Assembly: GCA_027605045.1 (NCBI GenBank)
Contig: JAQFWX010000081.1
Span: 62,001-126,000, forward strand
Length of the DNA stretch: 64,000 nt
Source of the DNA: Phallus indusiatus
Taxonomy: Eukaryota > Basidiomycota > Agaricomycetes > Phallales > Phallaceae
Reading direction: 5' to 3'
Position 1 is the first letter of the stretch. The number at the start of each line of letters is the position of its first letter. The notes beneath the pieces are model-generated. The model was not told the DNA's origin. It searched no databases and saw only the letters and a program-made list of their open reading frames with translations. A program made the position numbers and the translations under genes. Positions 11,901-23,970 of this stretch are shown here, one piece after another.

Positions 11901-14279
11901 CAAACACAACGCCTTGTCAACGGGAAGGTTAATGGTCGAATACACACTGTTGAATCCGGGTTTGAGATTCAAGATTTGAAGTTAACGCCTTCTCATGAAC
12001 GTAGCCATGGTCGTGTCCAATCGACTCCCAATGTTATCAATGATTCTTTGGACAAACAACATCACCATACGAAATCTACACTTCGGGATCGACCAAGTTC
12101 TTTTGACCAAGGACGAGAGAGCGGTCGGTATGCTTCGGGACGATCTCCAACCGATTCTCCTGGGTCACCTAACTCCACCATTCCTTCTGCGTCTGATCGA
12201 GAATTATTTGTCGGTGGGTTGAAAGTTGAAAGTTGGAGCGAAGAACGATTGAGAGGGGTATTTGGACAATATGGGTCCATTGAAGATCTCAAATACGTAA
12301 GACCGGGATATAGTGGTGCGTTTATTCAGTAGTATTTGAGCCTTGAAATTCTAATGGTGGGTTCCGTAGCTCCAACACATCGTCGCGCATTCGCGTTTGT
12401 AAAATATGTTGACAGCGCCTCCGCACAAAAGGCTATTCATGGTCAGGTATATATGACGCATTTTGAATGTAAAATGTGCAACTGATAAAGACGGTCATTT
12501 TGAATTAGCACATGTGTCTTCATGATGACCATATGATCAAAGTTCAGCTGCGCGACACTCATCCTAATAATCGTCGTTCGCAGTGGGGTCATCGTGGTCG
12601 TGGTCGGTTTAACCAAGGAAATGGGCATCAGGTCCATGAGCAAGATCGAGCGGAAGGCATTCGTTGCTCCCCTTCTACTCAAGAACCGGCCACCCAGAAC
12701 ATCGATCACAAGAAAGAAGACATGGTCACACAAAGCCCTGTTCCCAAATACCCTTGCATCACGGATCCTCTTTCGGAAGAGGAAGAGGCGGCCTTACACC
12801 ACGACATAGATTATGATTTAGACCAGATTCGCAAAAGCTCTGATAAAGAATCCCCTCGCACTCGATCAACTGATATTATCATTAACTCCTCGTCTCCTCT
12901 AACCTCACCATCTGGTCCCCCTCGTGCAGATTCTATACGTCGTTCCACACGATCCGAGCCTGACGTGCAATCCCCGCCTTTGGCACACAATGCCGATGTG
13001 CTTTCGACGTATGCGCCGTCCTCGACTGAATCTGCTCCCGCTTCGTCTAGTTATCATTCACACACTCAATTCGTGCCTAATCCGTGGATCCAGCCGTATT
13101 CAATGTGTACCCCCGCGCTTCAGGAATACAATCAGACAGGAGGCTCGACAGTTTCACCTTCGCAAGCAGCGCCACACGATGGTACTTTTCCGTGGATGGG
13201 AATGTATAGGGTATGTAGTTTAAAGTTTTGTTCCTATCAATTAATGCGCATATATGCTGAGGATATATATTTTTCACCCTCGTTTTTAGAACATGATGCC
13301 AGTGCCTCAATGGTTTAATCCTCCTGCAGGTGTGGAGCTCACGTCCGCTCCCATTCGTCCAACAGGATATATTCAACGAGGCAGTGGTATCTTCATTCCT
13401 GTTTATCCGCCGGAAAGGCTCGGTCAGTATATGTCTACCGCTACCGGCGTAGAGACGGAGAATGCCAGTACGGAGCAAAAGTCCCCAAATTCTCCGACTG
13501 ATTCGACGGCTAGTCCTACAGCCAGCAATACCACTCCTGTGGGTACTACTACTAGTAGAACGTCTCCCACGCAAACAACGGCTGCGAGCACTGCTTCATG
13601 GACGACGACGAACAGTGGCATCGCTCACTGCCCTCCAACGGCGTATCCTTCTCCAATTTATCCTATGCCTTATGCCATTCCACCCCATCCAATGATGCTA
13701 TCGAATCCTTATTCTCAGAACCAGTGGATGTCGAATCCCTCCCAACCGGTAGTTTTTCCTCCCCCGACTGCTCATGCATCGCCTGCGTATCCTCATAATT
13801 CCCAGGTTCAATCGCACCAGCAGCAACAACAGCCCGTCGGGTCGGCAACATCCATGCCCGTTAATGGATATCCCTTTTATTATCATCAACAGACTCCGAC
13901 GCAAGTCAATTATCCTCGAGGTGGAGCTTATCCGGGGTACTATCCTGATAATACAAATCCATCCGTGCAAGCGCAAAGTCAAAAGTCGGTTCCCGTTGCG
14001 GTTGGTGGACCGCAAGGTCAAGGTCAACAAGCGCAGCAGCAACATCAAAATTCGATTGGTCAGAATAAATACCCCGGAAATGGACATCGAAGGGATTTTT
14101 CTAGGCCGAATAGTGGGAAGCCAATGAGGAAAGGGGGTTCTTTTAATGGTGGTGGTAGTGGTAGCAGCCCTACTGGTAACAACGGTACGGGACAACCTTC
14201 GCATGCTAAATATTTTGGGGGACCCGTTCCCAAAGTAATGTCCAATTCGTTGCCGACTCAGGCTGCTGCTTCCCAGTAA
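8913..14279 (+). CDS. Large RNA-binding protein with two RRM domains
   Basis: Ten introns. Exons 8913-9322, 9507-9639, 9859-10052, 10115-10256, 10318-10602, 10659-10755, 10790-11267, 11573-12315, 12370-12446, 12509-13210 and 13290-14279 join in frame to 1416 residues. The N-terminus is Asn/Thr/Pro-rich and disordered. A first RRM-like region begins about residue 130 (ASVFVASLPSHLSDSEL). A clear RRM lies at about 789-870 with RNP2 (ELFVGGL) and RNP1 (RAFAFVKY). The C-terminal third is low-complexity (Gln, Pro, Tyr, Gly) with an RGRGRF patch, typical of RNP-granule proteins. It probably binds mRNA; targets are unknown and I do not claim a yeast orthologue. The intron at 11268-11572 is unusually long (305 bp). 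Confidence 0.85.
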
Positions 14280-14764
14280 GGCTGCTACTACATTTTTTCA
14301 TTCATCTAAGATTTTTTTTCGCTCTCTCTTTTAATATGTTCATGTTCGGTTTCTCTCTCTCTTTATTAATTTTTTTTTTCAGTTTCTTTTTCGTTTCTTT
14401 TATGGCTTAGAGTTTTTCATCGTTGCTTCTTAATTACGTTATGACTCGGTAATTTTGATGCCAGGCGCACTTGTCAGTAATTGCGATCATTTACTCAATG
14501 TCGTTCTCTCTCTCTCTTCATCGTTCCATTTCTGTTCTTTTTGTGTACGAGTAGTAGAGTCTTCCTTTCTGTTTCATTAATTGTATGTACTATTAGCTTT
14601 TTCTTGTACCGAAATATACATCCGCTGAGTGTTCCGGGCGTTATTTTGAATTAAGATGCTGCATCGTTTTATTATTATTTGTTGCAATAGTAATACAAGG
14701 TAAGAAGTACACGAAGGTATATTAGTCTAAGTCTGGTGATAATAATGAAAATGTAGGCAGACTG
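14280..14764. other. Convergent 3' region
   Basis: Between the ends of the RRM gene (+) and the pseudophosphatase gene (-). T-rich and C/T-rich tracts with AATAAT-like sequence suit two 3' UTRs. No gene seen. Confidence 0.6.
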
Positions 14765-15799
14765 TTACCGGATATCGATAACGTCTTCATAAGCTTCTTC
14801 CGAATCTGAGTGACTCGCTGATGATGTGGAAGCTGAACAAGATGCGACTTTGGTACGAGAGCAATTCGACGACGAATCTGAAGAACTATAATATCTTCCT
14901 CCCCGACCAAGCGGGAAGAAGGCGCGGGCCTGTTCAAGACCCATCCACTCTTTAACGCCCTTTTCAACTTCCCATGATGGATTGACAATTTCTCTTCGCT
15001 GGCGGACGGCCATACAGGCTTCTTCGTATGAACACTGTTGATTGCGCGTAACCCAGGCGATAATGACGCCAGCACTCCAATCTGATCCCAGACGATCATG
15101 AACTAGAATTCGCGAGTTTTTATCGCGGAAGGCATCATCCATAAAATCTACTACTTTATCAAATATGGTAACGTATGATGGAGCTTTTCGAGATGATGGG
15201 AGGTGAAGGCTGGGGTGAGGCGGTGTGATGGTGTAGTGTTTGATTTGTGTGAGTTTAGGGAGGGAGGAGAGTGGTGAGGAAGGTGGAGATGAAGGTTCGA
15301 ATTGTGGTCCGTTGTTTATGTTTATGACGTGTGTGATTCCGAGCTTTGTGAGCGTTCGAGGGTCTGTACCCGTATATGAATCGGACGTGTATAGGTATTT
15401 CGGAATAATTTCCGAATGGCGGGGAAGGAAAATTGTGCCTTTCAACGGTGAAATAGCAATGCTGTATATAAATTCCCGTACACGGTCTTTCGAAAGACCC
15501 GAAGGGAGCGATACTTTTGATAAGAGGTGATGGGCGTTTGACGATGAATTGAGCGTATCGAGGTATTTCGCTTGCTCAGCGCGGTATGCAAGAGCTTCGA
15601 CGTGGACCGTTCCTCCCGGCGACCGAAGGTTGAGTATTGAAAGGGCTCGGGAGAGTTTTGAAACTGATACGGTACGTTCTGTGGGACCGGATCCGCCTCG
15701 GCGGTGATTCAGTCGCATCACTTTGAATGGGTGTATTGAAGACGGCGATGTTGTTGAAGTGGGACTATCCGAGAAAATTGTTGTTGCTGCAACGGACAT
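14765..15799 (-). CDS. Dual-specificity phosphatase-like protein lacking catalytic residues
   Basis: Single exon, 344 residues, from the ATG at 15799 (an in-frame TTG further upstream was rejected). The C-terminal half has the dual-specificity phosphatase pattern: a starting IIPKYLYTSD strand, LGITHVININ, and a P-loop region at about 235-242 reading HDRLGSDW where active enzymes have HCxxGxxR. The nucleophilic Cys is Asp and the Arg is Trp, while His and Gly are kept. It is therefore predicted to bind or scaffold rather than hydrolyse phosphate. A Ser/Thr-rich N-terminus (about 110 residues) and an acidic Ser-rich tail look disordered. A paralogue with the same arrangement is at the right edge of the window. 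TATATATAA near 15893-15902 may be its TATA element. Confidence 0.8.
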   Translation of the reverse strand: MSVAATTIFSDSPTSTTSPSSIHPFKVMRLNHRRGGSGPTERTVSVSKLSRALSILNLRSPGGTVHVEALAYRAEQAKYLDTLNSSSNAHHLLSKVSLPSGLSKDRVREFIYSIAISPLKGTIFLPRHSEIIPKYLYTSDSYTGTDPRTLTKLGITHVININNGPQFEPSSPPSSPLSSLPKLTQIKHYTITPPHPSLHLPSSRKAPSYVTIFDKVVDFMDDAFRDKNSRILVHDRLGSDWSAGVIIAWVTRNQQCSYEEACMAVRQRREIVNPSWEVEKGVKEWMGLEQARAFFPLGRGGRYYSSSDSSSNCSRTKVASCSASTSSASHSDSEEAYEDVIDIR

Positions 15800-15909
15800 T
15801 TTTATAGAGGGGCCCGAATGATGATTCGTATGCGAATGCAAGGGGGAAGATGTTTTTTTTTCTTATTTCTGACGGGGAAAGGGGAAACCCGCGTTATATA
15901 TACCTAGTA

Positions 15910-16698
15910 ACAAAGGGAGATCCATATCGACTAAAACGGGAAACAAAAAGATGAATCGAAGAAAGGGCGAAGCATGTAAAAAGAAGGTTTAGCCATGTTC
16001 ACCAGTCATTTCTCCTTTCCATTCATGCCCGAACTCAGAAGAACAAAGGGAAGGACAATGCCTCGGCTATTTTATGTCAACCGTTTCCGAGGCATCGTGT
16101 GATGTTTGTGACGCTTGTGACAACATTCTCGCCATTGTCCCCCTTCCTTCCTCAATTCGCAGTCCGCTGGGCAGCTGTTCATAGGTACGATCAATAATTC
16201 AGCATGTCTTTTGAGTTCAATGGGAGATTAGATCCTGCTGTAATTTGAATTGACTTTTACGAAAATCCATTGTTCCTTTTTCTTTGTTGCTAAATCACCA
16301 CCAGTCGACTCTACTAATTGTACCAAGTATCATCTTCGAACTGCATCGAAACAGCATGTTTGGAAAGGATCATGCGATTGTTCCAAAAACAAGGCGGATT
16401 GCATCCATACTCCCCACAGGATTATATTAAAATGCGCGGTATTCTGGACAAAGATGGTTTTCTCCGACGGAAACCCATGTATATTTATCACAATTACGGA
16501 ATTCACTGCCAGTGGGACTGTGGAATACAATGCGTTTTCAATGAAATGAGTTAATTCCCTCAAAGTCATATACGGCTTAAGAACCCCTATTGAAAACTCC
16601 TATCATATGTATAAATATTCATTCATATTAAATACGTCATATCTAGGATGGTTGAAGGAAACGTGTAATTTGGAATTGGGCTCTTTTCTCATGAGGAA
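15910..16698. other. Intergenic, no supported gene
   Basis: Open frames at 16250-16550 on both strands overlap each other and show no domain. An 8-bp inverted repeat (TGCCTCGG / CCGAGGCA, about 16060-16100) could form a weak hairpin. Nothing else seen. Confidence 0.5.
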
Positions 16699-17501
16699 TC
16701 ATTCTCGATAAAAGTGCCTTGTGCGACGAAATAAGTGACAAATAATCCCTGCAAAGTGAGGCATGCTTGAAAAAGGTCAGCATCATGTGTCAAACCAATC
16801 TATCACACTAAAGAGTTAACGCACCGAAAAGCATGATCACCATTCCCCATCTGCTGTGTTCAACTTTAGTCCCATCCTGCTGGGTCTTTTCTTCAACAGT
16901 TTGTGATTCGATGTCGGAAAGATTCTCCTGGAGAATGTTATGTGTTTTACCGTCAATTTCAGTGGGTTTGGATTCAGCACGACCTCTGGCAGATTGCTGG
17001 GATAAGACCGCCGCGGTCACAGGCTCGCTGGGCGCAGGAGTCGTTCTAGCCCTGACAGCAAGAAGAAGAATCAAATCTCCCCACACATCCGGTTTGTCTT
17101 CCGCTCGAAATAGAAGGTGAACGGCTAGGTCTTCCCGTTCATCCTGCATAGAAATCACGATTTGCGTTTCCTCGGGCGACACGAACTTCGTAGCTTCGGC
17201 TATATTCTTCATGAACAAGCGACCTTTTACGTTCAGAGTTTTGCTATCGGGTTCCTCAGTGATGAAGATAAGGGCGCTTTCAAATACGTGAACAACATAT
17301 TCTTTGGTCTGAGAGCCACGGCGGACAGTAAGGGTCTCATGTAGATACAGAGGACCGAGAGTGTCCAGAGAGTGGCCTTTCCAGTCTTTCACATGGGCGC
17401 GCAAATTCTGGAGCTAATAGGAGATGGAATTAGTGAACATAGTTTCAGTGCCCCGACTATTCAGAAACTTGTACCTGCTGCGTGGTTTGTGGCAAAGTCA
17501 T
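16699..17501 (-). CDS. Orphan PH-domain protein related to the Cdc24 PH domain
   Basis: The minimal model uses an ATG at 17501 with exons 17501-17475, 17413-16825 and 16748-16699 (221 residues). Residues about 15-130 match the PH domain of the Rho/Cdc42 exchange factor Cdc24 (VKDWKGHSLDTLG, EYVVHVFESALIF, NVKGRLFMKNI). The catalytic DH domain that should precede it is not found upstream, and the PB1 domain that should follow is absent. The last exon instead adds a short hydrophobic run and basic end (GMVIMLFGIICHLF, then RRTRHFYRE). It could bind phosphoinositide membranes, perhaps with a tail anchor, or be a gene fragment. The frame stays open upstream of the chosen ATG until about 17640, so the 5' end is uncertain. 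Confidence 0.55.
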
Positions 17502-17937
17502 TTGTGGTCCAGGTTCAATCTGATAAATTGGGGTTTGTTGAGCTGACAGCGTGTTACTACTCGGTTGGTTATGTAAGTGGAGACATATCGTGGGTTGGCT
17601 CGAGCTGAGATAGTAACTGAGCGTTGTTGCGAATGATCGTTACTTGTCTGGCATTTAGTGATAGTGCTAATTATAGAGAAAAGCAGTGACACCAATTAAC
17701 AGCGATGTAGCGCCAGGACCTTCGCCAATTGGGTGTTTTGGCGTGAATCCAGGTCATGAGTTATCTTCTTTCACAGACCATGTCGTGGTCATAGAACCGA
17801 GCGAAACCCAGAGGCTTGAGTACCAGTGAGTAGCAGGGTTGTAACGATCGACAAAAGTTTGACATAGCCAATTTTTCACACGCGCACCGCATCACAATTG
17901 AGCAACATCGGAACTTCGTTAAGATTCGGTTTTGAAT

Positions 17938-18550
17938 TTAGTTTACTCTATGTTCTCCTGCCTTTGTCTCCGTATAACTCTTCAGTCCTTCTGACACAGC
18001 ATCCATCGCCTTTTGGAGCCGTTTGAACAGGAGCCATTTGATTATCCACGCACCGACCCCGTTCATGACCTTGAGAATTAAAAGGAAGATCAGTACCAGT
18101 ACAATCAGGATCTCGCTGAAAGAAAGAAACGCCCACTTCAACAGAACTGTATTTCACCATTGTTCTTCCATCTTTGTCGATCTCAACGACTGTTTGCTCC
18201 CTTCTTGTCCTCAAAAACCACGGAGGAGAAACCAAGTCCCAGATAATTGTCTTGGTGTCCTCGTTCAGATATGTGACAACTTCTTTCGTCGAGCCGTTAA
18301 CTTGACTTGGATCAGTCATGCCAACCGCAGGTGGTACGGGAACTGTCATCTTGATATTCGATCCTACTACCGGCTTTTGGTCTGCAAGAGGGTTTTTCCA
18401 CGAAGCGTCCGTTATGACTTGACGGCGCACGAATGGGTTCCATTCTGTATAAGATGGGAAGTCAAGGATGGTGGTCCATACCAGCTCAACGGGTGCGTCG
18501 ATTTCAATTTCATTAATAACAGTTACGACGGATGATTGCGAGTCAAGCAT
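17938..18550 (-). CDS. SRPBCC (START/polyketide-cyclase-like) protein
   Basis: Two exons (18550-18137, 18069-17938) give 181 residues. The start has the usual pattern of this lipid- or ligand-binding helix-grip fold: a beta strand (VVTVINEIEIDAP), VELVWTTILDFPSYTEWNPF, a PVVGSNIKMTV strand, and a long C-terminal amphipathic helix (LQKAMDAVSEGLKSY). Such proteins bind hydrophobic ligands in a cavity; the ligand cannot be predicted. Small cytosolic protein, no signal peptide. The intron donor is a less common GTGGGC. No lesions. Confidence 0.75.
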
Positions 18551-19373
18551 TTTAAGTTTAGCCTAAGAGTGTTTTGCTGTGTGACTTTTGAAGCGAGTTA
18601 CTAGTTACTAGTCACGTTTATTGTTCACATCATACCCTAAAATCTAAACCCTGAACCCGTTGACCTTTCGTAACATCTACTATGCTTTCCGTGGGAAGGG
18701 CCTAATATACTCCTCAATCTGAATTTAGGGCGGGACGCCGGCTTCTATGATGTCATTTGGGGAAAATGATAGCTTCATCTCTTCCCAGAAACACTGGTAT
18801 CAATCACATTCTCTTGAGCCATTGTTCATCGTGTTCTTGTCCTCCGTCAAAATTCTGGCGTATCTTCATGGGATACCGACGGTATCGTGCTGCGCTGGTT
18901 GCATCATTTAATTACTAGTACGCTAAGGTCTGACAGCGACGCGCGTGCAATTCGAAGGAGACGGAAGAATACTGAGAAATTCTGGTAACGAAAGCAAAAT
19001 AAGGGACGCGGTGGGAGAAAAGTCAGCTCGTGATCGGAAATTGATATTACATTGTCCCGACTGTCCAGGACTGTTGAACAGTCGCTTTATTTGAATATTA
19101 CGACATTGGGATTTGCATATTGGGTACGTCTTTTTTGAAAAAGTCTCATCCGTGCCTCTCTATCTAAGTTGAGTTATTCAAATAGCAATGTAATTGATGT
19201 CATCTTAGGCTATGTCTCAAGTTCTGCAAGAGATAATAGGGACAAACAAGATTCTTTTGAATCTCATAAGATTAAGGCTATATTTGTATCACAGTTGTTT
19301 TCTTTGATACAAGCGAAAACCCATGTACCACGTCTGCTTTCGTTATTTCCAACATTGTCTCCGGGCTGCTTCA
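18551..19373. other. Intergenic, no supported gene
   Basis: Contains the upstream region of the SRPBCC gene and downstream sequence of the decarboxylase gene. No domain-bearing frame seen. Confidence 0.5.
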
Positions 19374-20710
19374 CTAGGAGACCAAGGGCGCATCAGCGAT
19401 GACCTCGTTGATTCTGAGCACAGCACCAGGTTTTATATATTCTGGCCTAACAACCACCTTCGCAGCACCACGGAAAACAAGCGCACAAGAGGACCCACCA
19501 AAGTGGAATGTGCCCAGCTCCTCTCCCCGCACGACATGTTGACCTTCATAAACGGTGGCCTCGCAACTGGAAATTTCCGTCATCCCGATGGCTATGAAAC
19601 AAACAAGACCCAGGGTGGTGTTGTCTGCATTTATGAAAATAAGCATTCGAGTGTTGGTGTTGGCAAAGAATCTGAGTGATCTCAAGCCTTAAGGAGGGAG
19701 TTCGTCAGATTCGGGAGGTGGGATAATAGAGCCAATCGTATTAGGCGCTTGAACAAAGTATGTTCCTGGAACAGAAACAATTTTTTTGACGATTCCATTG
19801 ACTGGTGAGTGCCAGCGGTGGTACCCCGTTGTGTTAAGGAATCCTTGAAGTATGCTTCCGCCGACGAATTCTGATGTGTAGGGGTCGTCGGCCAACAGGT
19901 GTAAAAGGGAGTACTTCTCGTCCTTAATGAAGAGTTTATCAATAAGCTGAACATCTTGCTGGTATGCATATGTCGTAGATTCACAGGGAGCACTGATCAG
20001 GCGCAGATCGTCAAGAGGCCCCGTGGGACCATCAGTCTCAGGCTCCCGGTAACGACGGATGAAGAAGTCCTCGAAGGATATGAAACCATGGTATTCTTCA
20101 TTGGGATCGCAGATAAATACTTGCTCAAATGAGCGTTCCGGGTATTCCGCCATCAGGCTGCTCAAGGCATTTGAACTAAACCATCCACCATCTCCAACGT
20201 CCGTGAGGACGTGACGGGAGTCTTTGGAATTAAGATAGAAAACCCATGTTTCGAGCATCTTCTTGAAATGATCATTAACAACTGTTTTGGTGTAAGCGGA
20301 AAATCCACCCTTCGTGTTCATGTTTTGGACCATGATTGTGTAGACAGGGAGACCTAGGTTACCGAAAGTGGGTGATCGACGGAATATTTTATTGAATATT
20401 CTGATCAATTCTTCATATCCCCGAGGCTAGAAATAGGTATTCAAAAATTAACAAGACTTAATCAAAAAAGACGTCATACGGCGGATCCGGTTGCACCTTC
20501 AAACATTCTAACAAAATCCGCGAAGACAGTGGGGTCCTTTTCTATGAATTCTTTGAATTGTCTAACAGGAGGAAGAAGCTCTTCTTCTTCATCGCCGTTT
20601 TCGGGGGATGTGATCAATGAACTAATGTAGGTGAGAAGGGGTTTCCTGTTAGCAGCGATCCATCCTGCTCTCCTGAAAGATTCGGCTGAGGGTCGCAAGA
20701 TATTAGACAT
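19374..20710 (-). pseudogene. PsiD-like aromatic amino-acid decarboxylase, in-frame stop
   Basis: Two exons (20710-20480, 20426-19374) encode a protein related along its whole length to the fungal PSD-fold decarboxylases exemplified by tryptophan decarboxylase PsiD. Landmarks include EELIRIFNKIFR, NTKGGFSAYT, LNSKDSRHVL, ISFEDFFIRRY, GYHRWHSPVNG and, near the end, the self-cleavage region FHFGGSS (about 389-390). A TAA at 19689-19691 is codon 323, in the same frame as all that follows, and no GT/AG pair could remove it. It lies before the Ser needed to form the pyruvoyl group, so the truncated product should be inactive. Past the stop the frame is open to 19374 and well conserved, so the lesion is recent or an assembly error. 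The genuine substrate could be Trp, Phe or Tyr. I see no kinase, methyltransferase or other partner of the psilocybin pathway nearby. Confidence 0.8.
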
Positions 20711-20831
20711 GTATGTGAGAGGTCTAGAGGAAATGTTAGCTCTGAGTCTGAGGTATAAGTAAAGTCGTTACCACATTTTTAAGTAAAAAAAAAACAAATG
20801 ACAAATTTGGAGAACCTGAGTCAAAATATGC

Positions 20832-20841
20832 GCTTTATATG
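20832..20841 (-). promoter_or_regulatory. TATA box of the PsiD-like gene
   Basis: Read on the minus strand, ATATAAAGCG lies about 125 bp upstream of the ATG at 20710. Prediction from position and sequence only. Confidence 0.45.
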
Positions 20842-20849
20842 CTCGTGTA

Positions 20850-21508
20850 TGTATGTAGAGTGACTGTAGCCATCTTTGAGTAAAGGTGGGCCGCCGGATG
20901 GATCTTCCGCCGGTTTCATGGCAATGTTAAAAATCTTTCCCTTAATGAGCTAGCTCGATTGCTGGTACCAGAGGTTTAGAACCAAGTGTAATCGGCTCTT
21001 CGACTCAGCTGATATTTAGCAGATATGGTCCTACAAAGTCGTTCGATCTTGGTATCTAAATCTAAACCCTGAAGTCACGCATTCCTCAAGTCTTCCGATT
21101 GGGTGCCAACATTGACAACTTAACAAGGGAGCGCCACTTCTGAATCCTTAAGACAATTGGCAATTAGCTTACTTCTGCGGAATCAAGTTATAACCGCAGG
21201 TAATCATTTACCTCTGATCAGCGCACTGGTTCGTTCCAAATTGCCGGTTACAATTGAAGTGCTCACATTGGGTATGTAATACGCATGTGCGTTCCCGCAA
21301 GATCCGACCTAATAGTATAATATAATTATTATTGTAGAAGGATAAACTAATGATTTGGATGCATGCTTGTCGATATGCTGGTCGCATTTGAAATTCAAAG
21401 GAGTATGGTATGGTATGTCATAATGTGTCGTCATGAGCCGGGCCTGTTTCACTATTCATTTCGATTTCAGTGAAGTATAGCGGCGACTCGGAGAAGCGTT
21501 TTCACTCA
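20850..21508. other. Intergenic, no supported gene
   Basis: Upstream region of the decarboxylase gene and the 3' side of the TPR-CCCH gene. No coding signal. Confidence 0.5.
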
Positions 21509-22980
21509 TTAATATCCATTGAGAACAGCGAGAACGTCCTAAATGGATGATGGTCAAGGGTTATAAGAGAAAGAGATGAAGACCAACGAACCTCTGCATC
21601 GGAATCCCAAGGCTTTACTCCTTGAGACATCAATTCCATTACATCCTCGTGAGAAAACCCACAACAGCCCATCCCAACGAACTCGTCATCGGAAGACTCA
21701 AAGAGCGCATTACCGAAGAATTCCCCGTGAGAGGGGTTTCTTTTACCCCTAGCCTTGCTTTTCTTTTTACCTTTTTTACCTTTCGACGACGATGACTTGG
21801 CCGGTTTGGATCTTTGTGGGGGATCAGGGTTGTTTCGCTCCTTGTCTACCACCCGCCAGTAGGACTTTCGCAAATTAACAATTTTTCTCCTAAGAACGCC
21901 AGTCTTTCCTTTCAGCCTTAATTCTTCCGCTATTTGTTCTACGTCCATCGGATTATCCCACCAACCAGATGGGGGTAACGCAGCACGAGAATGCGAATAA
22001 TTGCACTTGTCGTCTCCGAATTTGCAATTACCAACCAGATAAAAGATGCAAACATTTTTTCCTCTATTCATACTCAGCGCGTGTATTTGCCTTTTGAGAA
22101 CATAAACGTATATAACTTACAGGCGATCTCTGACACAAAAATCGTCTAGCGCATGGGAAAATTTGCATTCCGCGCCTCGCAGACATCCGAGATGATTGTA
22201 ATGCCTGCATGGTATCCCATTTCCAGTCATGCGTGAGTCTTCAGAATCTGTCCAATCTTCCGGAGAAAAAGTGGGGTAGTCGTGATTTTCGTCCGGGAAG
22301 TCACCAAATTCATCATCTGAATCATCGTATTCATCAAATTGTAACTGTGATTTGAGCTCTTTAATTTCTTTCTTTGCTTCGACGCAACCGGGATCAATTC
22401 TCAACAAAGCTTTCGCATCTGCGTACCAGATCAGTGGAGCGCAAAAAGTGGATATGACAACGGAGTTCACCTGCGAGTGCGCTTCGATAGAGTCCTTGTT
22501 CTTTCCTGGCTTGCAGACGACGATATCGGGCTTTCAAGTGCTTCGGCTGTATCTGCAAGCCAATGGTTGCCCATGTTTCGACATCATCATACCTACAGTA
22601 AATCGTCTAGGAGCGAGATTTAAGTAGTTCATCGTAACCACACTCACCTTTCCATTTTCAGCAAGGCTGCTGCGAAGTTAGAAAGATAGTTGACCTCGGT
22701 AAAATTCAGAGAGTATGCTTCGAGGTAAAGCGTGGCAGCTTCCTCGTAACTTCCTTCTTTGAATAGTTCATTTCCCTGTCCCAATCTTCGTCAGAAAACA
22801 AAGGTCATTCGAATTCATCCACATCTTGGGAGGACATACATTATTTTTCAACTCTTCAGCTTTCTCCTTTGATTTTTCGTGTGCGGCTATTCTCGCATTT
22901 ACTCGTGCTTCCATTAGAGCTTTGATGTCTTCTGGACTTTGTGGAGTTGAGACATTTTTGGGGGGTGTCATCGTTGACAT
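21509..22980 (-). CDS. TPR and CCCH zinc-finger protein
   Basis: Six exons (22980-22840, 22775-22648, 22592-22471, 22418-22121, 22072-21592, 21538-21509) give 399 residues. The N-terminal half is a three-repeat TPR block (GNELFKEGSYEEAATLYLEA, then NYLSNFAAALLKMERYDD, then LKARYRRLQAR), a protein-interaction helix array. Next come an acidic linker and two CCCH fingers of spacing C-x7-C-x5-C-x3-H (starting CRHYNHLGC and CIFYLVGNC), which normally bind RNA. The tail is Lys/Ser-rich and then acidic. Probably an RNA-associated co-factor; targets unknown. The last small exon (ending GY) is the better of two possible ends; the alternative reads through to 21502. A decayed copy of its 3' part lies at 28885-29150. 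Confidence 0.75.
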
Positions 22981-23429
22981 GGAAGACAAAGAACTTTACG
23001 CGATGTCACTCTCGTGTCACAACGCGTTTTATACGCGTCGATCACTAGGTCGCACTGTTATCTCCATAATACAGAAGCCATATCCATTCGTCAAGGCACA
23101 TTGCATTGGCGAATACCGGGTATTTTCCAGATGGCATATGACGAGTAGGAAGAACGTTCGATACGGACCCGATTCTATTCAAGGTGAGGAAAACGTATTT
23201 ACTAGTAAGGCAGTGATGCAATGGAATTTTGGCCTTTTACTCAATGAGGCTTTAATGTGCTCTGAAAATTAGCAGCCGAAAGTTGACCATTTTGAGAAGC
23301 CTAGTGATCACAGCGAGAGAACAAACCATAAACACATGTAGCATATTTCAACAAAGGACTACAAAATTCACATGGCCTCAAAAGGTCATGTCATACAACA
23401 AAGTTGTAACTAAGGACTATTAGGACAAT
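22981..23429. other. Intergenic, no supported gene
   Basis: Upstream side of the TPR-CCCH gene and downstream side of family copy B. A plus-strand open frame from 22826 overlaps the promoter and has no domain. Confidence 0.5.
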
Positions 23430-23760
23430 TTACACGAACTTTCCCTTTGTGGTGCTTGGCGCAATGCTTGAACCTTTTTGAAGAAAGGTGTACTCGACTT
23501 CCTGAGCCTTGAAGATAATGTAGTTGGTTTTGAATGTCAATTCATATTCGGTTCCGTTGTTATATTTGGGAATTTCGCCGGGTTTGTAGCCAAATGCCCC
23601 TGAAGCTACTCCATCGCCACCGCCCTCGTTCACGGCTTTGGTCGTCTTTATCTGGTGACCGCCGGTGGTCAGGGTGACTGTAATGGTGCACTCGTCTGGC
23701 GGGCAAGTAACCTCCGAGTTGGACGTCCCCCCGTTCAAGAAATGGTTGATTCCGTCAATA

Positions 23761-23970
23761 CAGTGACGCGCAAAACCGTACACGCGTCTGTCACTTTTCG
23801 TGCGCAACACGCATAGCTGGCCAAATAAATTAGTATAAATTGTGGAAATATTTGAGAAGATAGTTTAATATATTATCTAAATTTTGTATTAATTATGCTA
23901 AGGGTAAAAATCAATTGTGCTTGAGATATTGGCATTTTTTTGACGATGGTTCAGGTGTACAGTTTTGCAC
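23761..23970 (+). repeat. Left terminal inverted repeat of the transposon
   Basis: Starts CAGTGACGCGC. It pairs with the complement of 25110-25323. The outer 68 bp are nearly identical, the inner part imperfect. Confidence 0.8.

Noticed and set aside
13698..14204. 168-codon minus-strand Arg/Leu-rich frame
   Set aside because: A shadow of the low-complexity C-terminus of the RRM protein.
15799..15841. Upstream in-frame TTG start of the pseudophosphatase
   Set aside because: Non-ATG; the ATG at 15799 has an A-rich context and the extra residues have no pattern.
19374..20710. A psilocybin gene cluster
   Set aside because: Only the decarboxylase-like gene is present, broken, and no matching kinase or methyltransferase is nearby; the P450 12 kb away is CYP63-like.
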